DNA of 64,000 bases, taken from assembly GCF_001429785.1 (NCBI RefSeq), contig NZ_LMJF01000001.1, forward strand, positions 998,474 through 1,062,473, given 5' to 3'. Source of the DNA: Lysobacter sp. Root916. Its GTDB lineage: Bacteria; Pseudomonadota; Gammaproteobacteria; Xanthomonadales; Xanthomonadaceae. The notes below the pieces were generated by a model. It worked only from the letters and a program-made list of their open reading frames with translations, was not told where the DNA came from and did not search any database. Below are positions 52,705 through 60,810 of the stretch, in pieces. Each line of letters starts with the position of its first letter. Positions within the stretch are counted from its first letter, which is position 1. The position numbers and the translations under genes are program-made.

Positions 52705-53265
52705 TCAGCGAGGCGTGGGCGCGGCGTCGCCGAAGGGCAGGCGAATGTCGCTGAGTTTCCAGCTCAAGCCGGAGCGGGTCAGCACGAACACCACCGGTTC
52801 GCCGTCGGCGTTGTTGACCGTGGCGGTGAAGCGCGACGGCGACTCGAAGCCGTACTTGGCGTCCTTGAGCGGATCGGCGGGAATGTTGGGCGCGTAGCTG
52901 TCCTGGCCGCGCCCGCCGCCGCCCAGGCGGTTGAACAGGTTGCGGCCTTCCAGCACCGCGCCGATACCGACCGGCGTGGCCAGCGCATCGACCGCGCCGC
53001 CGGCGACGCCGCTGGCGATGCGCACCGCGATCGCGCCGAAGGGATTGGCCTGCACGTCCTCGCCGGCCTCGCGCACCAGGTAGTCCTCGAGCTGGGCCTT
53101 CAGGCTCAGGCGCAGAGCCGGGAAATCGATGTGCTCGGACAGCGCGGCGGTGTCCTGCTCCTGCACCGCCTTGCGGATCGCGTTGACGGTCAGATACGGG
53201 CCGGCGGCGACGTAGCCGACCAGCAACAGCAGCACCAGGACGACGAGGGCGATCCACTTCTTCAT
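52705..53265 (-). CDS. DUF2939 protein, membrane-anchored
   Basis: 186 residues. One N-terminal membrane segment (IALVVLVLLLLVGYVAAGPYLTV) and a soluble extracytoplasmic part with YLTVNAIRKAVQEQDTAALSEHIDFPALRLSLKAQL, the DUF2939 pattern. Function unknown. Divergent from the next small gene. Confidence 0.82.
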   Translation of the reverse strand: MKKWIALVVLVLLLLVGYVAAGPYLTVNAIRKAVQEQDTAALSEHIDFPALRLSLKAQLEDYLVREAGEDVQANPFGAIAVRIASGVAGGAVDALATPVGIGAVLEGRNLFNRLGGGGRGQDSYAPNIPADPLKDAKYGFESPSRFTATVNNADGEPVVFVLTRSGLSWKLSDIRLPFGDAAPTPR

Positions 53266-53484
53266 ACGGGCCTACCGGGCACGGGAAGGGCCCAGCTTAG
53301 CGCCGTGGCGTCCGCGCGTGATGAATGTCGGCCTTTGCGGGCGCGACGCGGGCCCGGCGCCCGTCGTGTACGCGCTTGCGTCGAAGCGGGCGCGCGCTGC
53401 GCCAGGGCGTGCGCGCGAACGCGGCGCGAGCGGCTAAGGTCGTGGTCGCCGGCAATGAGGCCGGCGCACGGCAAGGAGCGAACG

Positions 53485-53706
53485 ATGCGTAACAAGAAAC
53501 CGATGTGGGCGCTTGGATTGGCGTTGCTGGCGGTGGCGACCGCGGCGTGGGCGATTCCGCCCGTGTACGTGGGCGAGGTGCACGAGTACTACCAGGACGG
53601 CCAGCACGTGGGCTGGGCGCAACGCGACTGCAAGGGACGTTTGACCAGCGGCGGCATCGCCACCGAAGACGTGCAGATCAGCTACTTGGTCTGTCCTTTC
53701 TCGTAA
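53485..53706 (+). CDS. Small secreted DUF6289-like protein
   Basis: 73 residues with a signal peptide (about 1-23, ending AAWA). The mature peptide is about 50 residues: VGEVHEYYQDGQHVGWAQRDCKGRL...YLVCPFS, with two Cys that may pair. This is the layout of the DUF6289 family. AAGGAG 6 bases upstream of the ATG. The 219 bp upstream, facing the divergent DUF2939 gene, hold no other structure I can see. Confidence 0.72.
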   Translation: MRNKKPMWALGLALLAVATAAWAIPPVYVGEVHEYYQDGQHVGWAQRDCKGRLTSGGIATEDVQISYLVCPFS

Positions 53707-53781
53707 ACGCGGCAAGGCCGGCGTCAGCGGTGGCGGCCAGGCCCGCCGCTGTCGCCTGCGGGCCGCGCCTCGGACTCGTTC

Positions 53782-54468
53782 TCAGAATTCCAGATCCAGC
53801 GCCGCGCACAGGTAGTCGGTGAACGGCGCCAGCCCGCTCAAGTCGGTTTGCAGCGTCTTGAGCAGGCGCGGGCCGGTCATCACCTCGTCGTCGATCGCGC
53901 GCAGGGCCACGAAGTTCTTGCGGCGCAGGTCGTGGGCGAACTCGAAGTCGTCGGGAAAGCCGCGCGGCATGCGTACCAGCATCTCGTCCTCGTCGAGGTC
54001 GAAACGGCGGCGGAACTTGGGATCGTGCGCCGCGGCCTTCCAACTGCCCGGATTGTCCAGGATGAAATGGCGGATGCGGCGCAGCGAATCCGGCTCCGGG
54101 TGCCACAGGCCGGTGGCGATGAAGCAATTGCCCGGCTGTAGATGCAGATAGAACGAGGGCGCCTCGACCTGACGGCCGCGCTCGTGGAACAGGCGCGCGC
54201 CCTGCCAGGTCTTGTACGGGGTCTTGTCGTTGGCGAAGCGGGTGTCGCGCTGGATCCGGAACAGCGAACCGCCGACGGTCTTGGGCTCGGAGCGGTAGTG
54301 CTCGCTGACCCCGGCCAGCACCGGTTGCAGGTCGGTGAGCAGGCGCTGGAACGGCGCGCGCACCTGCTCGTCGTATTCGGCCTTGTGGGCCTGGAACCAT
54401 TCGCGCTCGTTGTGGCGCGCCAGACCGCGCAGGAACTTGAAGCTGGCGTCGGAGAAATAGCGGCTCAT
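53782..54468 (-). CDS. DUF2461 family protein
   Basis: 228 residues, cytosolic. Conserved family segments: FKFLRGLARHNEREWFQAHKAEYD, FRIQRDTRFANDKTPYKTWQGARLF, and GPRLLKTL near the C-terminus. Members occur widely; the activity is unknown. The start (54468) is 5 bp from the heptamer-type element at 54474-54624. Confidence 0.85.
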   Translation of the reverse strand: MSRYFSDASFKFLRGLARHNEREWFQAHKAEYDEQVRAPFQRLLTDLQPVLAGVSEHYRSEPKTVGGSLFRIQRDTRFANDKTPYKTWQGARLFHERGRQVEAPSFYLHLQPGNCFIATGLWHPEPDSLRRIRHFILDNPGSWKAAAHDPKFRRRFDLDEDEMLVRMPRGFPDDFEFAHDLRRKNFVALRAIDDEVMTGPRLLKTLQTDLSGLAPFTDYLCAALDLEF

Positions 54469-54473
54469 AAGCG

Positions 54474-54624
54474 AGGAGTGAGCGGGGAGAAGTGAGGAGT
54501 GAGCCCGAGATTACCCCGCTTTGGCTCGCCGCTCACCCCTATGCGCTTCAAGACAGGAAATGAGCCGCGAGTAATGAGCTGTCGACCGCTTTCGCTCACT
54601 CCTCACTTCTCCCCGCTCACTCCT
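54474..54624. repeat. Long inverted heptad element (GAGGAGT type)
   Basis: Perfect 30-bp arms (54474-54503 and 54595-54624) made of 7-base steps: GAGGAGT, GAGCGGG, GAGAAGT, GAGGAGT. The 91-bp middle has its own inverted pair CTCGCCGCTCA (54525-54535) / TGAGCCGCGAG (54561-54571). It fills the gap between the DUF2461 gene and sbcB. The arms keep the 7-bp step and inverted pairing of arrays 1 and 2 but the sequence is unrelated. Confidence 0.92.
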
Positions 54625-54629
54625 GGCTT

Positions 54630-56072
54630 TCACGCCAAGCCGGCGTCGATATCGCGGCCCCAGGCCTCGAGTCGATCGAGCAGGGCCAGGCGCGCGCCGT
54701 CCTCGGCGTGGGTCTGGCGCAGCGCGGCCAGTTCGGCGTGGAAGCGTTCGAAGTTGTATTCGGCCAAGCCGGCGTCCTGGTACAGGCGCCGGCGACGGTA
54801 GTCGTTCCAGCGCTCGTGCTCGGCCGGCGTCAGGGTGTCGGGCCAGTTGCGCGCACGGTAGCGGAACAGCAGTTCGGGCAGGCGCGCGTCGCGGAAACCG
54901 AAGCTGGCGACGCCCAATTCGGCCGGCGCGGTGGTGCGCACCTGCGTGAACAGGCGCTTGTCGCCGTCGCCGATGAAGCCGTCATAGAGCGAGGCGTCGG
55001 CGTCGGCAGCCGCACGTTCGCGTTCGGCGCCATAGACGCGACGCACCTTGTCGGCCAGGGCCGGGCCGACCGCGCGCAGCACCGCCGCGCGGCGTTCGAT
55101 CACGGCCGGGTCGATCTTCAGGCGCTCGAAGTCGGGTTCGCGCAGGTGGTCCCAGGCGATCAGCGCCGGACAGCGGTTGGTCTGCACTTCCTTCAGCGCG
55201 ACCCGGGTCTCGCCCTCGGGCAGATCGGCCAGGGGCGTGTACAGACGATCGGCGATCGCGTCGGCGTCCAGGCTGAGCAGGGCGTCGGGTTCCTGATCCA
55301 GGTCGAACACGATCACCCGGCTGTCGATGCGCGGATGGCGCGCGATCGGCAGCACCGCGGCCGCGCACAGTCGGCTGGCCGGGAAGCGCTGCGAAACGTG
55401 CAGCACCGGTTTCATGCCGACCACGTCGAGCAGGCTGGCGGCGTAGCGCTTGTCGCGCAGGCGCAGGGCGTAATCCCACAGGCGCGGCTGCGCGGCCTTG
55501 AACTTGCGCGCCAGGCCGATCAGGGCGCGCACGTCCGACAGCGCCTCGTGGGCGTCGCCGATGCGTACCTCGTTGGCCAGGGCCAGGTGTTCGAGCTTGA
55601 ACGAGGCCAGGCCGTCCTCGCGCCGCGGCCAGATCAGCCCGTCGGGGCGCAGGGCGTGGGCCAGGCGCAGCACATCGAGCAGGTCCCAGCGCGAATTGCC
55701 GCCGCGCCACTCGCGTTCGTAGGGATCGTAGAAATTGCGGAACAGGCTGTAGCGCACGAACTCGTCGTCGAAGCGCAGCGAGTTGTAGCCCAGACTGCAG
55801 GTCTCCGGGCGCGCCATCTCGTCGTAGATCAGGGCGCAGGCCTCGGCCTCGCTCATGCCCTCGCGCAGGGCGTCCTGCGGAGCGATGCCGGTGATCAGGG
55901 TGGCGGTGGGCGAGGGCAGCAGATCGTCGGCGGGTTTGACGAAGACGCTGATCGGTTCCTCGATCTCGTTCAGATCCGCGTCGGTGCGCATCGCCGCGAA
56001 CTGGGCGATGCGGGTCGTGCGCGGGTCGGCGCCGTAGGTCTCCAGGTCGTAGAACAGGAAGCTGGCGGGCAT
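54630..56072 (-). CDS. sbcB: Exodeoxyribonuclease I
   Basis: 480-residue 3'-5' single-strand DNA exonuclease of the DEDDh group. N-terminal FLFYDLETYGADPR with Asp/Glu metal ligands, the middle GYNSLRFDDEFVRYSLFRNFYDPY, and GDAHEALSDVRALIGLA with the catalytic His/Asp. Then the SH3-like and C-terminal helical domains. Acts in mismatch repair and recombination. The start at MPASFLFYD is the natural one. It follows kmo by 4 bp on the same strand. Confidence 0.95.
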   Translation of the reverse strand: MPASFLFYDLETYGADPRTTRIAQFAAMRTDADLNEIEEPISVFVKPADDLLPSPTATLITGIAPQDALREGMSEAEACALIYDEMARPETCSLGYNSLRFDDEFVRYSLFRNFYDPYEREWRGGNSRWDLLDVLRLAHALRPDGLIWPRREDGLASFKLEHLALANEVRIGDAHEALSDVRALIGLARKFKAAQPRLWDYALRLRDKRYAASLLDVVGMKPVLHVSQRFPASRLCAAAVLPIARHPRIDSRVIVFDLDQEPDALLSLDADAIADRLYTPLADLPEGETRVALKEVQTNRCPALIAWDHLREPDFERLKIDPAVIERRAAVLRAVGPALADKVRRVYGAERERAAADADASLYDGFIGDGDKRLFTQVRTTAPAELGVASFGFRDARLPELLFRYRARNWPDTLTPAEHERWNDYRRRRLYQDAGLAEYNFERFHAELAALRQTHAEDGARLALLDRLEAWGRDIDAGLA

Positions 56073-56076
56073 GCGT

Positions 56077-57447
56077 TCAGTCGTCCACGGGTAACGGCGA
56101 AAGGCGCGCACGCACCGCGGCGTCGACGCGGTCCCAGTCCAGGGTGTCCAGGCTGTCGTGGCCGCGGGTCAGTTCGACCAGCAATTCGCGCTGCAGGTTG
56201 CCGCGCTCGAACGCGACCGCATAGGGCATGCGATGGAAGGTGACCATGGCGTAGCGCGGCATGAAGCGATCGGGATGGCGCTCGGCCAGGCGCCGCTCCA
56301 GGGCGCGCTGCAGCAGGTAGTCGTCGTCGTCGACGCGGTCGCGCATCTCCAGGTAGTTCTCCAGCGCCATGGCCTGGATCGCGCGCGCGTTCGGCAGGCG
56401 CTGGGCCTGGAACGCGGCGAACGCGGCGGCGCGGTCGGCGCCGTCCTCCAACTGCTGGGCCAGGGCGACGCAGTCTTCGAAGGCGCAGTTCATGCCTTGG
56501 CCGTGGAAGGGCACCATCGCATGCGCGGCGTCGCCCAGCAGCACCGCGCGTTCGTCCAGGTGCCAACGTTCCAGGTAGAGGGTGGCGAGCAGGCCGGCGG
56601 GATTGCGCTCGAAGTCCTGCTCCAGGTTCGGGATCAGCGGCAGGGCGTCGGCGAAGTCGCGCTCGAACAAGGCGCGCGCCTGGGCGCCGTCGCGGATGCT
56701 GGCGAAACTGGGCTCGCCCTCGTTGGGCAGGAACAGGGTGACGGTGAAGGTGCGCTCGTCGTTGGGCAGGGCGATGCACATGTAGCGCCCGCGCGGCCAA
56801 ATGTGCAGTGCATTGGGTTCGACGCTGAAGCCGCCGTCGGGCGCGGGTGGGATCTCCAGTTCCTTGTAGGAGTGGCCGAGGAATTCGGTGCGCTCGCCCA
56901 GATCGGTGGCGCGGTTCATCGCAGCGCGCAGCGCCGAGCCGGCGCCGTCGGCGCCGACCAGGCTGCCGAAACCGGCCTCGTGAACGCTGCCGTCGCGCTC
57001 GTCCAGGAAGCGCGCGACGCGGGCGTCGAAGTCCACCGATTGCAGGCCGCGATGGAAATGCAGGCGCGCGCCCGCGTCCTGGGCGATCTGCAGCAGGATC
57101 AGGTTGAGCTCGCCGCGGTGCACCGACCAGATCACTTCGCTGTCGTCGCGCCCGTAGCGCTGCAGGTCGGTGCGACCGTCGAGGAAATGCACCATGCGCC
57201 CGCGCATCATCACCGCCTGCGCCATCACCGCCGCATCGGCGCCAGCCAGGCGCAGCGCGTGCAGACCGCGCTCGGCCAGGGCGAGGTTGATCGAACGCCC
57301 GCCCTGATACCCCTTCAAACGCGGATCGCCGCGCTTCTCGTACACATCCACGTCCCAGCCGCGCCGCGCCAGCAGGGTGGCCAGCAGCGCGCCGGCGAGG
57401 CCTGCGCCGATGATGGTGAGGTGTTTGTGGGGTGCGGGTGTGTTCAA
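56077..57447 (-). CDS. kmo: Kynurenine 3-monooxygenase
   Basis: 456-residue FAD monooxygenase, kynurenine to 3-hydroxykynurenine with NADPH. It has HLTIIGAGLAGALLATLLARRG (Rossmann), GGRSINLALAERGLHALRLAG, and the second FAD motif RAVLLGDAAHAMVPFHGQGMNCAFED. No ATG fits; a TTG at 57447 gives MNTPAPHKHLTIIG, the length expected. The only in-frame ATG farther upstream would translate through the repeat element. It is 31 bp after the GIY-YIG stop. Confidence 0.92.
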   Translation of the reverse strand: MNTPAPHKHLTIIGAGLAGALLATLLARRGWDVDVYEKRGDPRLKGYQGGRSINLALAERGLHALRLAGADAAVMAQAVMMRGRMVHFLDGRTDLQRYGRDDSEVIWSVHRGELNLILLQIAQDAGARLHFHRGLQSVDFDARVARFLDERDGSVHEAGFGSLVGADGAGSALRAAMNRATDLGERTEFLGHSYKELEIPPAPDGGFSVEPNALHIWPRGRYMCIALPNDERTFTVTLFLPNEGEPSFASIRDGAQARALFERDFADALPLIPNLEQDFERNPAGLLATLYLERWHLDERAVLLGDAAHAMVPFHGQGMNCAFEDCVALAQQLEDGADRAAAFAAFQAQRLPNARAIQAMALENYLEMRDRVDDDDYLLQRALERRLAERHPDRFMPRYAMVTFHRMPYAVAFERGNLQRELLVELTRGHDSLDTLDWDRVDAAVRARLSPLPVDD

Positions 57448-57477
57448 GGCGTTTCGCTCTAAGCTGTTGTTCTTGCC

Positions 57478-57847
57478 GTCATTCCCGCGAAGGCGGGAAT
57501 CCAGGGACTTCAGCGTTACCTGCAATCTCCGGCCATAGATCCCTCCAGGTCGGATTCCGCTCTTCAATCAGGCGTATTTTCCATTCCCGATTCCACTTCT
57601 TGATCTGCTTCTCGCGTTGTATCGCGCTTTCCATCGATTCGGTCAGTTCGTACCAGACCAGACGCGTGACATCGTATCGCTTGCTGAAACCGTCGGTGAT
57701 GTGTTCGCGGTGCTGCCAAATGCGACTCACTAGATCACTGGTAACGCCGACGTATAGCGTTCCCTTGCGGGAGCTTGCCAGGACATAGACTGCCGGCGAT
57801 TTGCTCATGACGTCGGGTCACTGGATTCCCGCCTTCGCGGGAATGAC
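57478..57847. mobile_element. Putative GIY-YIG-encoding palindrome-bounded element
   Basis: 370 bp bounded by perfect 27-bp inverted repeats (57478-57504 and 57821-57847) with core CCCGCGAAGGCGGG. It holds one complete GIY-YIG gene whose C-terminus and stop lie in the left repeat. The insertion splits the kynU-kmo pair. No target-site duplication is seen, but a 35-bp tandem duplication joins its right end. A gene-less relative is at 38107-38189. Mobility is an inference. Confidence 0.65.
57479..57808 (-). CDS. GIY-YIG nuclease family protein (COG2827-like)
   Basis: 109 residues. VYVLASSRKGTLYVGVTSDLVSRIWQHRE carries the GIY...YIG equivalents and the catalytic Arg, and ESAIQREKQIKKWNREWKIRLI the acidic residue and REKQIKKW typical of the small YhbQ/COG2827 class. 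The last nine residues VPGFPPSRE and the stop TGA come from the inverted repeat. The start ATG (57808) is 13 bp inside the other repeat. Function of such proteins in bacteria is unproven; a single-strand or palindrome nickase is possible. Confidence 0.85.
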   Translation of the reverse strand: MSKSPAVYVLASSRKGTLYVGVTSDLVSRIWQHREHITDGFSKRYDVTRLVWYELTESMESAIQREKQIKKWNREWKIRLIEERNPTWRDLWPEIAGNAEVPGFPPSRE

Positions 57848-57905
57848 AGCTTTAAGAGCCAGAGCTCCTCGGCGGGAATGACAGCTTTAAGAGCCAGAGT
57901 TCCTC
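57837..57905. repeat. 35-bp-period tandem duplication spanning the kynU end
   Basis: Two 34-base copies (57837-57870 and 57872-57905), one mismatch. Each holds 11 bp of the element's end (GCGGGAATGAC) and the last codons and TAA of kynU. So a second copy of the kynU 3' end lies between kynU and the element. Confidence 0.93.
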
Positions 57906-59179
57906 CAAGCCTCCACCGCCCGCACAAACCGCAGCACATCCGCATGCGTGTTGTACAACGGCGCCGGGGAGATCCGGATCACGTCCGGTTCGCGCCAGTC
58001 GCCGAGCACGCCGTTCGCGGCCAGGTAGTCGAACAGTGCGCGGCCGGCGTCTCGGCCGCTGAGACCGCGGCCGCCGATCACGCGCAGGGACAGCTGGCAG
58101 CCGCGCTGGCCCGGATCGGCCGGCGTGGCGATCTGCAGGGTCTCGGACAAACGCTCGCGGATCAGCGCCTCCAGGTAACCGGTCAGGCGCAGCGATTTCG
58201 CGCGCAGGGCCGGCATGCCGACGCGGTCGAACAGGTCCAGCGAGGCGCGCAGCGGCGCCAGGCCCAGGATCGGCGGGTTGCTGAGCTGCCAGCCGTCGGC
58301 GCCGGGCGTGGGCACGAACTGCGGCCCCATGCGGAAGCGCGTGGCCGCTTCATGGCCCCACCAGCCGGCGAAGCGCGGACGCTGCGTGCGCGCATGGCGC
58401 TCGTGCACAAAACAGCCGGCGACCGCACCGGGGCCCGCGTTCAAATACTTGTAGTGGCACCACACCGCGAAATCGACGCCGCTGTCGTGCAGGGCGAGTT
58501 CGAGATTGCCGACCGCGTGGGCGAGGTCGAAACCGCAGACCGCGCCTTGCGCGCGTGCCACCCGCGCGATCGCGGCCAGATCGAAGGCCTGACCGCTGCG
58601 GTACTGGATGCCGGGCCACAGCACCAGGGCCAGACGGTGACCGTGCTCGACGATCGCGCGTTCGATCGCGGCCATCGAATAGGTGCCGCCCGGCTGATCG
58701 GGTTCCAGCTCGATCAGATCGGCCGCCGAGTCGTAACCGTGGAAGTCGATCTGCGAGGCCACCGCATGGCGATCGGACGGAAACGCGCCGGCCTCGATCA
58801 GGATCGCCGGGCGCTCGCGCGTGGGCCGATAGAAGCTGGCCATCATCAGATGCAGGTTGGCGGTCAGCGAATTCATCGCCACCACTTCCGAGGGCTGCGC
58901 GCCGACGAGGCGCGCCAATGGCTCGCGCACCAGCTCATGGTAGGACATCCACTGGGCCTGACCGGTGAAGTGGCCTTCGACCGCTTCGTGCGCCCACTTG
59001 TCCAGCACTTCCTCGACGTGCGCGCGCGCGCCGCGCGGCTGCAGGCCCAGGGAGTTGCCGCAGAAGTAGGCTTGCTCGGATTCGCCGTGGCGCGGCAACA
59101 GGAACTGCTCGCGCAGGGTCGGCAGCGGGTCGGCGGCATCCAGCGCCAGTGCGTGCGATTCGGAATACAGGTCGGTCAT
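57887..59179 (-). CDS. kynU: Kynureninase
   Basis: 430-residue PLP enzyme, cleaving 3-hydroxykynurenine to 3-hydroxyanthranilate plus alanine. The PLP lysine is in WCHYKYLNAGPG, with FCGNSLGLQPRGA and FDLAHAVGNL (PLP-binding Asp) also conserved. Length typical. The stop codon is within the tandem duplication (57837-57905). It lies 4 bp after the CHMI-like gene on the same strand. Confidence 0.95.
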   Translation of the reverse strand: MTDLYSESHALALDAADPLPTLREQFLLPRHGESEQAYFCGNSLGLQPRGARAHVEEVLDKWAHEAVEGHFTGQAQWMSYHELVREPLARLVGAQPSEVVAMNSLTANLHLMMASFYRPTRERPAILIEAGAFPSDRHAVASQIDFHGYDSAADLIELEPDQPGGTYSMAAIERAIVEHGHRLALVLWPGIQYRSGQAFDLAAIARVARAQGAVCGFDLAHAVGNLELALHDSGVDFAVWCHYKYLNAGPGAVAGCFVHERHARTQRPRFAGWWGHEAATRFRMGPQFVPTPGADGWQLSNPPILGLAPLRASLDLFDRVGMPALRAKSLRLTGYLEALIRERLSETLQIATPADPGQRGCQLSLRVIGGRGLSGRDAGRALFDYLAANGVLGDWREPDVIRISPAPLYNTHADVLRFVRAVEAWRNSGS

Positions 59180-59183
59180 GGAC

Positions 59184-59552
59184 TCAGGGCAGGTTCGCGT
59201 CTAGGACGGTTTTGGCGTAGGCGGGCGCATACAGCTCGTCGACTTCGACGCACAGCTGCACGGACGGATGGTGCGAGGGCAGGCCGCGGCGCAGGGCGTC
59301 GAGCGCGATCGCGGACAAGGCGCCGCGTACCGCCTCGCTGCGGCCGGGCAGGATCTTGAGCTGCGCGTGGACGAAGGCGCGGCCGCCGTCGGCGGTGTCG
59401 ACGCGGTAGTGGTTCAGCAAAAAGGCGCGGCTCTTGATCGCGAATTCGTCGAAATGGCCGCTGTCCGCGAGCGCGCGATTGAGCTCGGCCAGGGCCGCGT
59501 CGGCGTCGTAGCCTTCGAGATTGGCGGTGTACTGCAGGCTCAGATGCGGCAT
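59184..59552 (-). CDS. 5-carboxymethyl-2-hydroxymuconate isomerase-like tautomerase
   Basis: 122 residues of the CHMI branch of the tautomerase superfamily. Pro1 (after Met) would be the catalytic base (MPHLSLQYTANLEG). The family ends with a DELYAP-like turn. CHMI proper acts in homoprotocatechuate breakdown; here the gene sits within a 3-hydroxyanthranilate operon, where it could tautomerise a 2-hydroxy- or 2-aminomuconate-type intermediate (inference). Confidence 0.85.
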   Translation of the reverse strand: MPHLSLQYTANLEGYDADAALAELNRALADSGHFDEFAIKSRAFLLNHYRVDTADGGRAFVHAQLKILPGRSEAVRGALSAIALDALRRGLPSHHPSVQLCVEVDELYAPAYAKTVLDANLP

Positions 59553-59561
59553 CGCTGGAAC

Positions 59562-60572
59562 TCAGGCGAAGCGCGCCAAGGGCAGCCCCAGCCACTCCAG
59601 GGCGGTGCCGTGGTACAGCCGCGCCTGGTCCGCCTCCGGCAGCGCCAGCGAGGCGATGCCCGCGCCGGGCTCCTGTTCGCCCAGCGGGAACGGATAGTCG
59701 GTGCCCAGCATCACCCGCGACACGCCGCAGGTATCGAGCAGGTACTGCAGGGCGCGGGGATCGGCGACCCAGGAATCGAAGTACATTCGTCCCAGATACT
59801 CGCGCGGGTTGCGCGGGTTGTCGGTGGCGACCAGGTCGGGGCGCATGTTGAAGCCGTGCTCGATGCGGCCGATGGTGTAGGGGAAACTGCCGCCGCCGTG
59901 GGCCATGCAGATCTTCAGCTTGGGCAGGCGTTCGAGTACGCCGCCGAACACCAGGCAGCAGGCCGCGCGCGACTGCTCGGCCGGCATGCCGACCAGCCAG
60001 GGCAGCCAGTACTTGGGCATGCTGGCCGCGCCCATCATGTCCCAGGGGTGCACCAGCACCGCCGCGCCCAGGTCGCTGGCGGCCTGGAAGAACTCGAACA
60101 GCTCTGGCGCGTCCAGGTTCCAGTCGTTGACGTGGCTGCCGATCTGCACGCCCTGCAGGCCCAACTGGTCCATGCAGCGCTCCAGCTCCTGCACCGCCAG
60201 ACGCGGCGATTGCAGCGGCACCGTGCCGATGCCGGCGTAGTGGCGCGGATGGCTGCGGCAGGTCTCGGCCATGTGGTCATTGAGGGCCTGGTGCAGCTCC
60301 AGCGCGTGGTGCGGCTTGGCCCAGTAACTGAACATCACCGGCACGGTGCTGATCACCTGCACCTGCACGCCGAAACGCGCGTAGTCGTCGATGCGTTCCT
60401 GCGGGTCCCAGGTCTTGGACCAGATTTCGCGGAAGAACTTGCCGTCCTTGTAGATGCGGTGGCGGCCGTCGTCGGTGTGGTGAATCACCGGGAAACGGTC
60501 GTCGCCGAACTTGCGCGCCAGGTCGGGCCAGTCGCGCGGCAGGTAGTGGGCGTGGGTGTCGATCTTGAGCAC
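59562..60572 (-). CDS. 2-amino-3-carboxymuconate-6-semialdehyde decarboxylase (ACMSD)
   Basis: 336-residue zinc amidohydrolase-fold decarboxylase. It has the HAH zinc site near the start (His7, His9), VHPWDMMG, MAHGGGSFPY and a late Asp in GTDYPFP. It removes CO2 from ACMS, diverting it from quinolinate/NAD synthesis into catabolism. Length matches bacterial ACMSD. The 238-bp gap upstream (60573-60810), before HAO, has no plausible gene and only GC-rich dyads. Confidence 0.93.
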   Translation of the reverse strand: MLKIDTHAHYLPRDWPDLARKFGDDRFPVIHHTDDGRHRIYKDGKFFREIWSKTWDPQERIDDYARFGVQVQVISTVPVMFSYWAKPHHALELHQALNDHMAETCRSHPRHYAGIGTVPLQSPRLAVQELERCMDQLGLQGVQIGSHVNDWNLDAPELFEFFQAASDLGAAVLVHPWDMMGAASMPKYWLPWLVGMPAEQSRAACCLVFGGVLERLPKLKICMAHGGGSFPYTIGRIEHGFNMRPDLVATDNPRNPREYLGRMYFDSWVADPRALQYLLDTCGVSRVMLGTDYPFPLGEQEPGAGIASLALPEADQARLYHGTALEWLGLPLARFA

Positions 60573-60810
60573 GGAATGCCGGAAACCTTAATCGCCTGGT
60601 GGATTGAGCGTATCAGGCCGGGCGTGGCGGCGAGCTCGCCCGGCTGCGTCGATGAGCGACCGCGGGAACTCAAGGATACGGCCTTCGCCACCGACCGGGA
60701 TGCGTTCGGTGGGCCGATCGGGCCGCCTGTCCGGCTGGGCCCGATTGGGGCCCCGAGCGCCGCTGCCGTCCGCAGGGTCGCGCATCGGACCCAACGGCCC
60801 CGTGGCGGCC

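Noticed and set aside
57537-57567. An ATG start for kmo within the element
   Set aside because: It would put about 40 residues of GIY-YIG antisense-frame and repeat sequence ahead of the FAD motif; TTG at 57447 gives the normal length.
60588-60794. A 68-codon minus-strand frame in the gap between ACMSD and HAO
   Set aside because: Pro/Arg/Asp-rich, no ribosome-binding site and no resemblance to any family; probably a G+C artefact.
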